Origin: Pedobacter aquae
GTDB lineage: Bacteria; Bacteroidota; Bacteroidia; Sphingobacteriales; Sphingobacteriaceae
Length of the DNA: 64,000 bases
Reading direction: 5' to 3'
NCBI RefSeq assembly: GCF_008195825.1
Contig: NZ_CP043329.1
Location: forward strand, 2,170,001-2,234,000
Shown here: piece after piece, positions 51,317 through 60,980 of the stretch
How positions within the stretch are numbered: the stretch's first letter is position 1
Layout of the letters: each line of letters begins with the position of its first letter
Translations under genes and position numbers: made by a program
Notes under the pieces: model-generated
The model's input: the letters and a program-made list of their open reading frames with translations, nothing else
What the model was told of the DNA's origin: nothing
The model's database searches: none

Positions 51317-52741
51317 TTAAAATGGTAATTTCTCGTCGGTGTTAAGTCTTAAATTTGGATTAAGTTTCATCGCATTTAACGGAAATGGAATGATATATAA
51401 TCTTGAATTTGGCGCTAAAGTATAGGTTTGCCTAGGCACTGCTGTGCTTACAAGCGGATATGTTCTGGTTAAAGTTTTAGCATAGTCTGGCTCATTGTTT
51501 AAGCGCTTTAAATCAAAGAAACGATGAAAACCAAAAAGTAGTTCTTTACGTCTTTCGTTTACAATTAATTCCATAGTTGCTTGCCTGGTTGCCGGAACAT
51601 CTAAATTAACAGTTCCTGAAAGTATTCTTTTAGCTCTTAATTTATTAAGGATAGCAATAGCATCAGTGAAATTATTTTCACGAGCATAACATTCTGCTAA
51701 CATCAAATGTACCTCGGTTGTTTTTAAGCCTACCGTACCGTAGAAAAATTGGTTAAACCTGATGTTATAATAAGCCGCCCCTGTACCTAAATCTACAAAA
51801 CTAGCGGTGTTGTTAACAAAGAAAAGGTTAAACCTAGCATCATTGTTTCCAAAAAGGTTTCTTAACTCAGGACTGATTACATAATTAAATCCAAAATTCA
51901 TTTCGTTATAACCTGTCATGTACATATAACTTAAAATTTCTGGATTATTTGGTGCTATTACAGGTACAGAAGTTGGCCCGCCTCTTCTTGAATAATCAAC
52001 CAAATCAAAAATCTCATCTTTATAAGATAAAGATTTTAAAGCAGCTTCTTTAGCTTGTGCAATTTCTCTTTTGAATAAGTGTACTTTAGCTTTTAAAGCA
52101 TATCCGAAAGCAACATTTGGATGATATGGCCCAGCTGGATTTTCTTGTAAGAAAGGAAGCGCTTCATCAATATCTTTCTGGATAAACCTATAAACCTCTT
52201 CTACTGTAGATTTTTTAGGCTTTGCTTCCAAATCGTACTTATCCATAATACAAATACCACCATCTGTAGCAGCTGTTGCAGGGTCATAAGCTTTGGCATA
52301 TACGTTTACCAAGATGAAATGATCAAAGGCTCTTAAAATTTTAGCCTCAGCTTTAGCTAAATCTTTAATACGCTGTTCGCCATCGGTAAATTCAATACCA
52401 GAAATTATGGTATTCCATCTATTGATGTAGAAGTAAGCTCTATCGTATAAGTTAGACGAACTTAATAAAGAAACTCTATCTGTCTGTTCGTCAAAAGTAA
52501 AGTTGATGATATTGATATTTTTGTTTAGTCCAATAACATTAGACTCTTTCATCCATTGGTCATCTACCAAGTATTGGAAGTTTAAAGTTACATATGCTCT
52601 ATTTGGAAAAGACACCAACCTGTAATAATCTTGAGTTGAATTTAAGATGACAGCACCTGTTGGGGTAATATCTGTATATTTTTCGCATGATGGAAGTAAA
52701 GCCATTACAACCAATGCAAACGCTAATATTTTATTCTTCAT
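51317..52741 (-). CDS. SusD/RagB-family outer-membrane lipoprotein
   Basis: From the ATG at 52741 the product is 474 aa, starting MKNKILAFALVVMALLPSCEKY with a lipobox (LLPSC). The frame extends to 52780, but that would bury the signal peptide. Typical SusD parts are visible: helical TPR-like regions (IKDLAKAEAKILRAFDHFIL, GYALKAKVHLFKREIAQAKE) and the C-terminal MELIVNERRKELLFGFHRFFDLKR. It forms the lid of the SusC transporter on the cell surface. It lies between SusC (frameshifted) and the metalloprotease. Confidence 0.92.
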   Translation of the reverse strand: MKNKILAFALVVMALLPSCEKYTDITPTGAVILNSTQDYYRLVSFPNRAYVTLNFQYLVDDQWMKESNVIGLNKNINIINFTFDEQTDRVSLLSSSNLYDRAYFYINRWNTIISGIEFTDGEQRIKDLAKAEAKILRAFDHFILVNVYAKAYDPATAATDGGICIMDKYDLEAKPKKSTVEEVYRFIQKDIDEALPFLQENPAGPYHPNVAFGYALKAKVHLFKREIAQAKEAALKSLSYKDEIFDLVDYSRRGGPTSVPVIAPNNPEILSYMYMTGYNEMNFGFNYVISPELRNLFGNNDARFNLFFVNNTASFVDLGTGAAYYNIRFNQFFYGTVGLKTTEVHLMLAECYARENNFTDAIAILNKLRAKRILSGTVNLDVPATRQATMELIVNERRKELLFGFHRFFDLKRLNNEPDYAKTLTRTYPLVSTAVPRQTYTLAPNSRLYIIPFPLNAMKLNPNLRLNTDEKLPF

Positions 52742-52793
52742 TTGTTTAATTTTATTTTCTAATGATGATAAAGCAATCATAATTGTTTTATGC

Positions 52794-55700
52794 TTAGAAA
52801 GTTACGTTTACACCTATTAAAAATGATTTTGGAAGCGGAACGCTATAATTACCAGAGTTTAACGAGTAAGTTTCTGGGTCTATATCATCACCAGCTGCAC
52901 TAGCATACCATAAATTATTAATCTGACCAGTTAAACGAGCAGATGCTAAACCTACTTTTGTAACCATTGCTCTTGGTAAACTATAAGCCAATGATATATT
53001 TCTTAGCTTGATATAATCAGCAGAGAAAACATTTACATCCGCAGCTCTAAACTGAGAGTTGATGGTACTCATGTTACTAAAAATATGGGTAGTAATAGGA
53101 TAATCTGCCGGTAGTCTTGGTGTAGAACCATCGCTTACGGCTATATTAGCTGCTCTAATATTATTAACATTATCTTGAACTGGGTTTTTACGTAATTTAT
53201 TACCTCCAGAGTATATAAATAACATTCCTAACTCAAATTGTTTATAAGCAACTCTTTGAGAGAAAGAGCCATTAAACTTAGGAATTAATGTCCCTAAATT
53301 CACCAAAGCTCTGTTATCATTTATGGATTTAATTGTACCTGCAATAGGCTGCCCATTAGCATCAAATTGTATACTAGGATTACCATTTTCATCTAATACG
53401 TAAGGGTAACCATTAACAATACCACCGTAACGGAAACCATAGAGACTACTAAAAGCATCATTCTCAAAGAAATTAGAATTAGGAGATTGGATATAAGAGA
53501 ATGGAGTAGGTATTGCTTTATTCACATCCTCTATGATATTCTTATTATACGCATATACCAAAGTAGAGCTTAATTTCCAATCTTTAGTTCTTAACCACTC
53601 GCCACCTAAAGTAATCTCTATCCCTTTATTTCTTAAAGCGCCATTATTTAAAACAATGCTAGTAGTACCAACAGTTGGCTCCAGTTCTGTACTTACAATT
53701 AAGTCTGAGCTATATCTGTTATACAAATCAATATTTCCGAATAAACGATTGTTAAACAAGGCGAAATCAATACCTAAGTTTGTAGTAGCCGTTTTTTCCC
53801 ATCTTAACATAGGGTTTGCTAAATTGGTTAGATCCAGAAACTGTAATGATGGGAATAATTGATCGTTCCTTAATCTAAAAGTTGCGTATCTGCTGGTACT
53901 TCTATCAGTTCTACCATTTATACCGTAACTACCTCTTACTTTAAGCATTTCTAACCAACTGATGTTGCTTAAGAAATCTTCATTGCTGGCATTCCAACCT
54001 AAACCAACCGACCATAAAGGTCTGCTTCTATCGTTAAACTCTACACCAAAAAGGTTGGTTTGGTCTACACGGAAACTACCTGTAACATTATACTTGTTTT
54101 TGAAAGTATAGCCAGCATTGGTATAAAAAGAAACATATCTATTTTTAGATTCTTCTTGAAGTCTTGGTGCAACACTTAAAGTTTTTCTACCTCCGTAAAT
54201 ATAACTTGGTAAACCTGTTATGCTTAACTCATTTTCATTGATGATGGTTGATGATAAAGTAACAGGATCGTAACCATAACGAATATCCTGAACAGATCTT
54301 GGTGTAAAAGTTTGTCGCATCTCGAAACCTGCTATAGCATAAATAGCATGGGTACCTTCATCAAAACTTTTATCTAAATTTAATTGATTCCTAAAAGTAT
54401 AAGCATTAGATGCTCTATTTAACTGCTCAAATCTTCCGCCAATAGGTAAACCATAAGTATAGGTATTACTGGCAAAATTGGTTAAAGCATTTGCAGCACT
54501 ACGTACTTTATAAGAGTTAACATCTAAATAACTTTCTCTTCTAGTCTCATTCAGCTCGTACTGAAACTGAGTGCTATAACTTATAGCTTTAGTAATATTA
54601 AATTGCAAATTGGTAAAAGCTCTTAATCCAATTCTTTTGCTGCTTGTTACACCTTCATCTAAAGCATCTAAAACATTAAAACGCGTAGACTTAAAAGCAG
54701 GCGTAGCATTTAAAATTCTGGCAACAGCACCATTTATAGGGGTAGCTCCCGCAAAGCTATCGCCAATGTTCACAAAATCTGCCTGCTCTCTGTTTCCATT
54801 TTCAGCTATAATACGCTCGTAACGGTTTTGAAGAAATATATTATTGTAAATACCTTCCGTATCATCAGCTAATTGATACTGACCATTTAAACCAACCGTT
54901 ACATCTAACCATTTTTTAGGCTTGAAACTATTTTTAACATATAGGTTATAGTTTTCGTTGTTATTACCTATAATACGTTCTTTACCTTTATCGTAATTTA
55001 AAGACACAAAAGTGTTGCTTTTGGCATTTCCGGTACTTAAAGAAACGTTATAACGTTGTCTAAACTCGTTTTGCCAAACTTGGTCTCTGTACTCTTGCAT
55101 ATAGTCATTTTTGGCCCAGTTACTTAAGGTTTGGTCTACCGCAGCCTGACTAAACAAACCAGCATCTCTGTCTCTATATAATTGATATAAAGGAGAGTAA
55201 TACCTAATATTTCCGTTAGCTACTGTACCATAAGATTGAAACATAGCATCTGTAGTAGCAACCCTTGATCTTTCTTGGTTATAAAGACGTGTTTCATAAT
55301 CTATCACCTGTGCTGTAGATGCTAATCCTAACAAGTCTAAATCTGGCTTGGTATTGATAAAAAAGTCTGAGTTTACAGAAATTTTTGTAGCTCCTTGAGC
55401 TTTTTTAGTAGTTACCACGATAACCCCATTAGCAGAACGAGCACCATAAATAGAAGCTCCCGCCCCATCCTTTAGCACCGTTACAGATTCTACATCGTAA
55501 GGGTTAATTTGGTCAAGTGTTAATTCTGTAGGTAAACCATCAACCACAATAAGCGGAGCATAATCACCAGACAGCGTAGAGTAAGTAGCTCTACCTCTTA
55601 TTTCTGGTTGGTCTGCACCTAACCCATTTGGGTTTTTATTATAAACTAAACCTGCTACCCTACCCTCTATGGCGCTTAGTAAATCTACGTTGATGTTTTC

Positions 55701-56379
55701 ATTTAACTTTTTCTCGGTTAAAATGGTCGCAGCAGCTGTAGAGCGCTCTCTGCTAATGGTTTGATAACCATTTACTACAACAGCGCTCAACTCTTCTGCA
55801 TTAACCTGCATTTGTAAAGAAACATAAGCTGGATTTTTAGATACAGAACGCTCTTCCGTAGCATAGCCTAAATAACTAAACACCAAATACAGATGGGTTG
55901 TCTGATAGATTGATAGAGAAATTTCCATTCGCATCAGTAAGAACAAAATTATTGCTGCTCTTATTTTTAACTACTACACCCGGTATAGCTTGTTTATTTT
56001 CATCTATCACCAATCCTTTAGCCGTAAAGCTTTCTTTAGCTGATGCTTTTTTAGGCACTATCACAATGGTGTTTTCTGATAGCGTGTAACTAAAAGTCTG
56101 GTTCTGAAAAACAGCATCTAATATTTGTTTCATCCCAGCACTGTTTACCTTTAAACTAACAGGTTTAGCTTGCTGCAAATAGCTTGCATCAAAAACAAAT
56201 TGATAATTGGTTTTTGATGTAATCTCTGTTATAACTGTGTTAAAGGGAGTGTTTTTAAACTCGAAACTATAAGTTTGAGCATTTGATTTTAATGTTACTA
56301 AAACTAAGAATAGCGGTACTAATAAGAACTGCAAACATAGTTTAGCGGTAAGTGAATAGGTTTTGTGGGGTTGTTTCAT
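52794..56379 (-). pseudogene. SusC/RagA-type TonB receptor with STN domain, split by a one-base frameshift
   Basis: Two frames together encode one receptor. The first (56379 to 55876) has a signal peptide, an STN domain (about 40-105, SFEFKNTPFNTVITEITSKT) and a carboxypeptidase-like domain (GLVIDENKQAIPGVVVKN), and stops at PSVFGV. The second continues VFSYLGYATEERSVS, then the plug (RGRATYSTLSG, VTVLKDGAGASIYGARSANGV) and the barrel to FLIGVNVTF. Removing one T of the run at 55885-55887 joins SV to LVFSYLGY and gives about 1194 aa. The STN domain signals to the FecR anti-sigma protein encoded just upstream. Inactivation or a sequence error are the alternatives. Confidence 0.88.
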
Positions 56380-56408
56380 ATCATACGTTTTGGTTAAATT
56401 TTAATTTT

Positions 56409-57551
56409 TCATTGTTCTATGCTAAGTTTCCTCCCTTCAAGCTTGAATTTCACATCGGTAGTAAGTGATATCATTTCTAAAACTTTCTGCATGTCTACAT
56501 TTCTATTAATTTTCACGTATAGATTTCTTTCTGGTAAACTATCATAGTCTACTTCTATGTTATACCATCTGGCTAGTTTTTGCATCACTACATCAAACGG
56601 AACATTATTAAATAAGAATAAATTATTGGTCCAGGCGGCAGATTCTTCTGTATCTACATCAGCAATGGTTAAACCGCCCTTGTTAAATAAAGCTTGTTGA
56701 TTGGGTTTTAAAAGATTGGTTTTGTTATTACCCGGATAATCTATAGCAACACTTCCCTCTAGTAGCGTAGTTTTTATTCCTTTATCTTCCGGATAATTAC
56801 TCACATTAAACTTGGTACCCAAAACTTTCACCTGCATACCATTAATATCTACTATAAATGGTCTTTTGGCTTGATGCGCAACTTCAAAATATGCTTCGCC
56901 ATCTAACTTAATACTTCTGGTATTACCCCTAAAGCCTGCTGGAAAATATAGTCTTGATTCTGAGTTCAACATCACCTTTGTTCCATCGCTCAGCGTAATT
57001 TTATATTGGCCACCTCTTGGGGTTTTAATGGTTTGTAAAGCAACAATTTCTGTACTGTCTGCACCTTCATTGATATGATAAGTGATGGAACCATTTTTAT
57101 GATGGATGATAGAAATACCTGTCTGTCTGTAAATTTCACTTTCACGCTTATCATCCAAAAAGATCTTTTTACCATTAATCTCTAATAAGGCTATATTTTT
57201 TCCTGGCTTAATGGGGTTTATTGGCAGATTTTTAGGATAAAATAAATAAGCAACTACACTTATCAGTACTAAAACTGCGGCAACTCTTAAATAAGTAGGA
57301 ATAATAAAGCGTTGATTTTTTTGCGCAACAACTTGCTCTTCTTTTATTTTATTGATGATTTGCAAACGTAAACGTTCTAAATGTTGCTCATCTGTAAACT
57401 CAGTTTGATTTTGATTGGATACAAAAGCCTCCTTGATCTCATGTTTAAGAGATGCTTCACTTTCATTTTTAAAGTGATCCATCAATTTTTCAAGCTCAAG
57501 CTTGGTGATGGTATTAGATAAGAATTTACGGTAAAGTGCTTTAAATTTCAT
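56409..57551 (-). CDS. FecR-family anti-sigma factor
   Basis: The 380-aa protein has a cytoplasmic N-terminal part (about 1-85), one membrane helix (about 88-106, RVAAVLVLISVVAYLFYP), the periplasmic FecR domain (about 170-275, KTPRGGQYKITLSDGTKV, LNSESRLYFPAGFRG) and a C-terminal DUF4974-type domain (NVPFDVVMQKLARWYNIEVD). It should hold the ECF sigma factor inactive until the SusC STN domain signals substrate. It is 29 bp upstream of susC and 196 bp downstream of the sigma gene. Confidence 0.93.
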   Translation of the reverse strand: MKFKALYRKFLSNTITKLELEKLMDHFKNESEASLKHEIKEAFVSNQNQTEFTDEQHLERLRLQIINKIKEEQVVAQKNQRFIIPTYLRVAAVLVLISVVAYLFYPKNLPINPIKPGKNIALLEINGKKIFLDDKRESEIYRQTGISIIHHKNGSITYHINEGADSTEIVALQTIKTPRGGQYKITLSDGTKVMLNSESRLYFPAGFRGNTRSIKLDGEAYFEVAHQAKRPFIVDINGMQVKVLGTKFNVSNYPEDKGIKTTLLEGSVAIDYPGNNKTNLLKPNQQALFNKGGLTIADVDTEESAAWTNNLFLFNNVPFDVVMQKLARWYNIEVDYDSLPERNLYVKINRNVDMQKVLEMISLTTDVKFKLEGRKLSIEQ

Positions 57552-57747
57552 ACTATCTTAACATGATATATCCTAAATACGCTCGAAAAGAAAAAACACA
57601 CTATTGCTGTTGCATATTTTTTTTAAAAAAATTGATTTCAGGAAAGAATTAGCTTTGTAAAAGACAAAATCACGCATACAAAAGCTACAATTACGCAGTT
57701 TTAGCAACTAAAATTTTATTTCTGACGAGAGAAAATAGAAAGCTAGA

Positions 57748-58353
57748 TTATTTTCTTAGGTATAAACCAATGCAAATCATTAAAAACTCTTGAGAATGCA
57801 AAAAAACATACTCTTTTATGCTTTTTGTTGCCGCTACCAATTGGTTACTTACAGTAGATGGACTTATCTGTAAGATATCTGCAACTTCTTTATAACTCTT
57901 ATCTTCAAATTTACAGAGTTTAAAAATCTCTCTCCTTTTAGGGCTAAGTGTTTCTAAAGCGGCACTCAAGATAGCGTTACGTTCTTTGTTGAGCAGGTAA
58001 TCTTCTGTTTCTGAGTAAAGATTGTTAAAGCTCTCTATAAAGTAATCTTGCATTTTTTTATCATGCGCAAGCTTACGATAATAATCATATACCACATTTT
58101 GGGCAATGGTGTATAGCCAAGCTTTAAAAGATTTATCGGGGTTGATGTTAGCCCTGTTAGACCAAATTTTGAGAAATATGTCTTGAAGTAATTCATCAGC
58201 AATATGCTCATACTTAGTCATCAAAAATATTTTCCGATAAATAAGACTGCTATACTTCTGGTAAAGCAAATTAAAAGCATTTTGGTCTCCTTTAACCAAA
58301 TCTTTAACTAGCTCACGCTCATCATCACCAGAAGCTTCAACAATATGAGACAT
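57748..58353 (-). CDS. ECF RNA polymerase sigma-70 factor
   Basis: The 201-aa protein has sigma region 2 (about 20-90: FNLLYQKYSSLIYRKIFLMT, ADELLQDIFLKIW, FKAWLYTIAQNVVYDYYRK) and region 4 (about 130-190: LSPKRREIFKLCKFEDKSYK, EVADILQISPSTVSNQLV). It belongs to the Bacteroidota group that pairs with FecR and an STN-domain SusC, all encoded next to it. It should switch on the downstream uptake operon. Confidence 0.93.
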   Translation of the reverse strand: MSHIVEASGDDERELVKDLVKGDQNAFNLLYQKYSSLIYRKIFLMTKYEHIADELLQDIFLKIWSNRANINPDKSFKAWLYTIAQNVVYDYYRKLAHDKKMQDYFIESFNNLYSETEDYLLNKERNAILSAALETLSPKRREIFKLCKFEDKSYKEVADILQISPSTVSNQLVAATKSIKEYVFLHSQEFLMICIGLYLRK

Positions 58354-58489
58354 ATAAATTAATTGATTAATCTCGCTAATTAAGGAATAAATAAGCTAAT
58401 AAAGACTATCCTCAACAATAAATCCTCAACAATTAAATAAAGGACTTAAATTTAATGAAATTTAAAATTGTAAAGAAGAAGGATGTAAT

Positions 58490-59020
58490 TTATAATCCTT
58501 GTTTTATATCATACCAAAGTTGTACTAAGCCTGTTGGGTAAGTTTCGCTTTTTTTAAATTTCAACTTCTGCTCTAGTCTGCCATTCTTAAACAGGCTTTT
58601 TCCACTTCCTAATAAATGCGGAATGATAGAAATAATCATTCTATCTATCAATTGGTGTTTCAATAATTCATCCACAATCTCTGCTCCTCCATCACAATAA
58701 ATATCTTTCCCTTCTTGCTGCTTTAATTCATGCACCAAAGCCACAACATCATCCCGGTAGGTGATGTGCTGTATGTCTCCTTTTCTTTGTCTAGACATCA
58801 CGTATATCTTCTTGTCGGGATAGAGAAGTTCATCTCCGAAGGTTAAAATCTTATCAAATGTTTTTCTACCCCAAATTACGGTATCAATGCTATCCATAAA
58901 AGCTTGGTGACCATAGTCTTCCCCGGCAGACTCAACCATAGATAAAAAACCAATATCATCAGATTCTGTAGCTATGTATCCATCTAAGCTCATCGCTATA
59001 TAAAGATTAACTTTTCTCAT
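58490..59020 (-). CDS. Dihydrofolate reductase family (RibD C-terminal-like) protein
   Basis: The 176-aa protein has the RibD-C/DHFR-like fold: VNLYIAMSLDGYIA at the start, DTVIWGRKTFDKIL, KIYVMSR, and IYCDGGAEIVDELL with a nucleotide-binding loop. Members of this stand-alone group (YwjB/YyaP-like) bind NADPH, but substrates are mostly unknown. No riboflavin or folate genes are nearby. It is monocistronic. Confidence 0.85.
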   Translation of the reverse strand: MRKVNLYIAMSLDGYIATESDDIGFLSMVESAGEDYGHQAFMDSIDTVIWGRKTFDKILTFGDELLYPDKKIYVMSRQRKGDIQHITYRDDVVALVHELKQQEGKDIYCDGGAEIVDELLKHQLIDRMIISIIPHLLGSGKSLFKNGRLEQKLKFKKSETYPTGLVQLWYDIKQGL

Positions 59021-59077
59021 AAGACTTCCTGTATAAAGGGTAAATGAATATTATTCTTGAGATACTTCTAAAATAAA

Positions 59078-59107
59078 AAAACCCAAAAACATAAGTCTTT
59101 GGGTTTT
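59078..59107 (-). terminator. Terminator of the histone H1-like gene
   Basis: AAAACCCAAA (59078-59087) pairs with TTTGGGTTTT (59098-59107), followed on the minus strand by a T run. Confidence 0.82.
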
Positions 59108-59128
59108 ATGAATAAAGTACTTGGTTAA

Positions 59129-59314
59129 TTATTTACCAGTAGCTTTATTTTTAGTTTCTTGAACTTCTAAACGAATAGCTTGAGCTAAGTTTTTTAAGTC
59201 TTGCATTCCTTTTCTTACTCTTGTACCAGCAGCGCTGTTACCTTTGTTGTAAAATTTGTCAGCATCACCTTCTAGTTCTGCTACTAATCTTTTTACTTCT
59301 TCGAATTGTTTCAT
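59129..59314 (-). CDS. Histone H1-like (Hc1-type) small protein
   Basis: The 61-aa protein reads MKQFEEVKRLVAELEGDADK, then FYNKGNSAAGTRVRKGMQDL, and is the compact Hc1-like form common in Bacteroidota. It is a helical, Lys-rich protein thought to bind DNA and influence nucleoid structure. It is monocistronic with its own terminator. Residue spacing and length fit the family well. Confidence 0.88.
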   Translation of the reverse strand: MKQFEEVKRLVAELEGDADKFYNKGNSAAGTRVRKGMQDLKNLAQAIRLEVQETKNKATGK

Positions 59315-59531
59315 TTTAAAATACTCCTTTTTTTATTTATGATGGTTAGTAATATTGTTTACTTATAGCTAATGTATAATGTTTTTTTGTAAAAAAAAAT
59401 ATTATACGAGGTAATTAATGCCCCTTAAAACGCTTTTTTTTCCACAAACATCAAGGTTTTAACAATCTGCTTTAAATCATCCCTCATTAACCGACTCATA
59501 ATCAACATTATAACAAAACATAATTAAACAA

Positions 59532-59562
59532 AAATGCCCCTGCGTTTATTACAGGGGCATTT
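59532..59562 (-). terminator. Terminator of the alpha-oxoamine synthase gene
   Basis: A perfect 11-bp stem, AAATGCCCCTG (59532-59542) with CAGGGGCATTT (59552-59562), is followed by T residues on the minus strand. Confidence 0.88.
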
Positions 59563-59579
59563 ATATTTTTTTCTAATTT

Positions 59580-60866
59580 TTAAGCTTCAACAGCCTTATT
59601 TTCTTTGTATAAGCCTTTATTAAGCTTGTCTCCTACCTCGCTAAATGCGCTTAAAGTACGCTCTACGTCTTCTAAAGTATGCATAGCTGTTGGGATTAAA
59701 CGTAGCATAATTAATCCTTTAGGGATAACCGGATATACCACAATAGAGCAGAAGATACCATAGTTTTCTCTTAAATCCATGGTGATAGCTGTAGCGTCTG
59801 ATAATTCTCCTTTTAAGAATACAGGTGTTACCACAGAATCAGTATTACCAATATCAAAGCCTCTTTCTCTTAAACCTTTTTGTAAAGCCGTAGCAATAGT
59901 CCAAAGTTTATCTTTTAATTCTGGCTTGCTTTTTAAGAGCTCTAAACGCTTTAATAAACCCATTACCATTGGCATTGGCAAAGATTTGGCAAAGGTCTGA
60001 GAACGCATATTATAGCGTAAATAATTGGTGATTTCTTCCGTAGACGCTACAAAAGCACCAATGCCTGCCATAGATTTTGCAAATGTTCCAAAATAAACAT
60101 CTACTCCTGCTATAGAATTTTGGTGTTCATGTGTACCAGCACCCGTTTTACCCATCGTACCAAAACCATGAGCATCATCAATTAACAAGCGGAATTTAAA
60201 TTCTGACTTAAGAGCAACTACTTCACTTATTTTACCTTGTGCACCAGACATTCCAAATACACCTTCGGTAATAACTAAAATACCACCTCCAGATTGCTCT
60301 GTAAGTTTTGTAGCTCTTTCTAATTGCTTGCGTAAGCTATCCATATCATTATGTTGATATACGAAGCGCTTACCCATGTGTAAACGAACACCATCTATAA
60401 TACAAGCATGAGATTCTGCATCATAAACAATAACATCATTTCTGTCTACAAGCGTATCAATAATAGATACCATACCTTGATAGCCATAGTTTAACAAGAA
60501 TGCATCTTGAAAACCTGTAAACTCCGCTAATTGCTTTTCTAATTCCTCATGGTTGTTAGAGTTACCAGACATCATTCTGGCACCCATAGGATAGGCCATA
60601 CCATAATCGGCAGCAGCTTTTGCATCAGCCTCTCTTACTTCAGGATGGTTAGCTAAACCTAAATAGTTGTTTAAGCTCCAAACTAAATGTTCCTTGCCTC
60701 TAAATTTCATATGAGGTGCAATCTCTCCCTCCAATTTCGGAAAAGAAAAGTAACCATGAGACCATTTTTGGTGTTGACCAAGAGGCCCCATATTTTTAGC
60801 TATCTTATCAAAAATATCCAATGTGATGTATTTTTTGTGTGTTATTAAAATATTAATTTGCTGCAA
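59580..60866 (-). CDS. Alpha-oxoamine synthase family PLP enzyme (serine palmitoyltransferase/KBL-like)
   Basis: The 428-aa protein is a fold-type I PLP enzyme: WSLNNYLGLANHPEVREAD, MGARMMSGNSNNHEELE, DAFLLNYGYQGM, YDAESHACIIDGVRLH, LLIDDAHGFGTMG and the PLP lysine in GTFAKSMAGIGAF. The family condenses an amino acid with an acyl-CoA or acyl-ACP. Candidates in Bacteroidota are serine palmitoyltransferase, a cysteate acyltransferase for sulfonolipids, or 2-amino-3-ketobutyrate ligase. The sequence does not decide. The true start may be downstream of 60866, as the first ~15 residues look non-conserved. Confidence 0.85.
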   Translation of the reverse strand: MQQINILITHKKYITLDIFDKIAKNMGPLGQHQKWSHGYFSFPKLEGEIAPHMKFRGKEHLVWSLNNYLGLANHPEVREADAKAAADYGMAYPMGARMMSGNSNNHEELEKQLAEFTGFQDAFLLNYGYQGMVSIIDTLVDRNDVIVYDAESHACIIDGVRLHMGKRFVYQHNDMDSLRKQLERATKLTEQSGGGILVITEGVFGMSGAQGKISEVVALKSEFKFRLLIDDAHGFGTMGKTGAGTHEHQNSIAGVDVYFGTFAKSMAGIGAFVASTEEITNYLRYNMRSQTFAKSLPMPMVMGLLKRLELLKSKPELKDKLWTIATALQKGLRERGFDIGNTDSVVTPVFLKGELSDATAITMDLRENYGIFCSIVVYPVIPKGLIMLRLIPTAMHTLEDVERTLSAFSEVGDKLNKGLYKENKAVEA

Positions 60867-60933
60867 ATTTACTTTAATTCATTGATAAACAAAACCTATT
60901 AGCACAATGAAGAAAATATGGCATTAAAATTAA

Positions 60934-60961
60934 AAAGCCATTCGTTTAACAGAATGGCTTT
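60934..60961 (-). terminator. Terminator of ftsZ
   Basis: AAAGCCATTC (60934-60943) pairs perfectly with GAATGGCTTT (60952-60961), 19 bases after the ftsZ stop on the minus strand. The T tract is moderate. Confidence 0.8.
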
Positions 60962-60980
60962 AAATTGGTTAATGCAAAGG

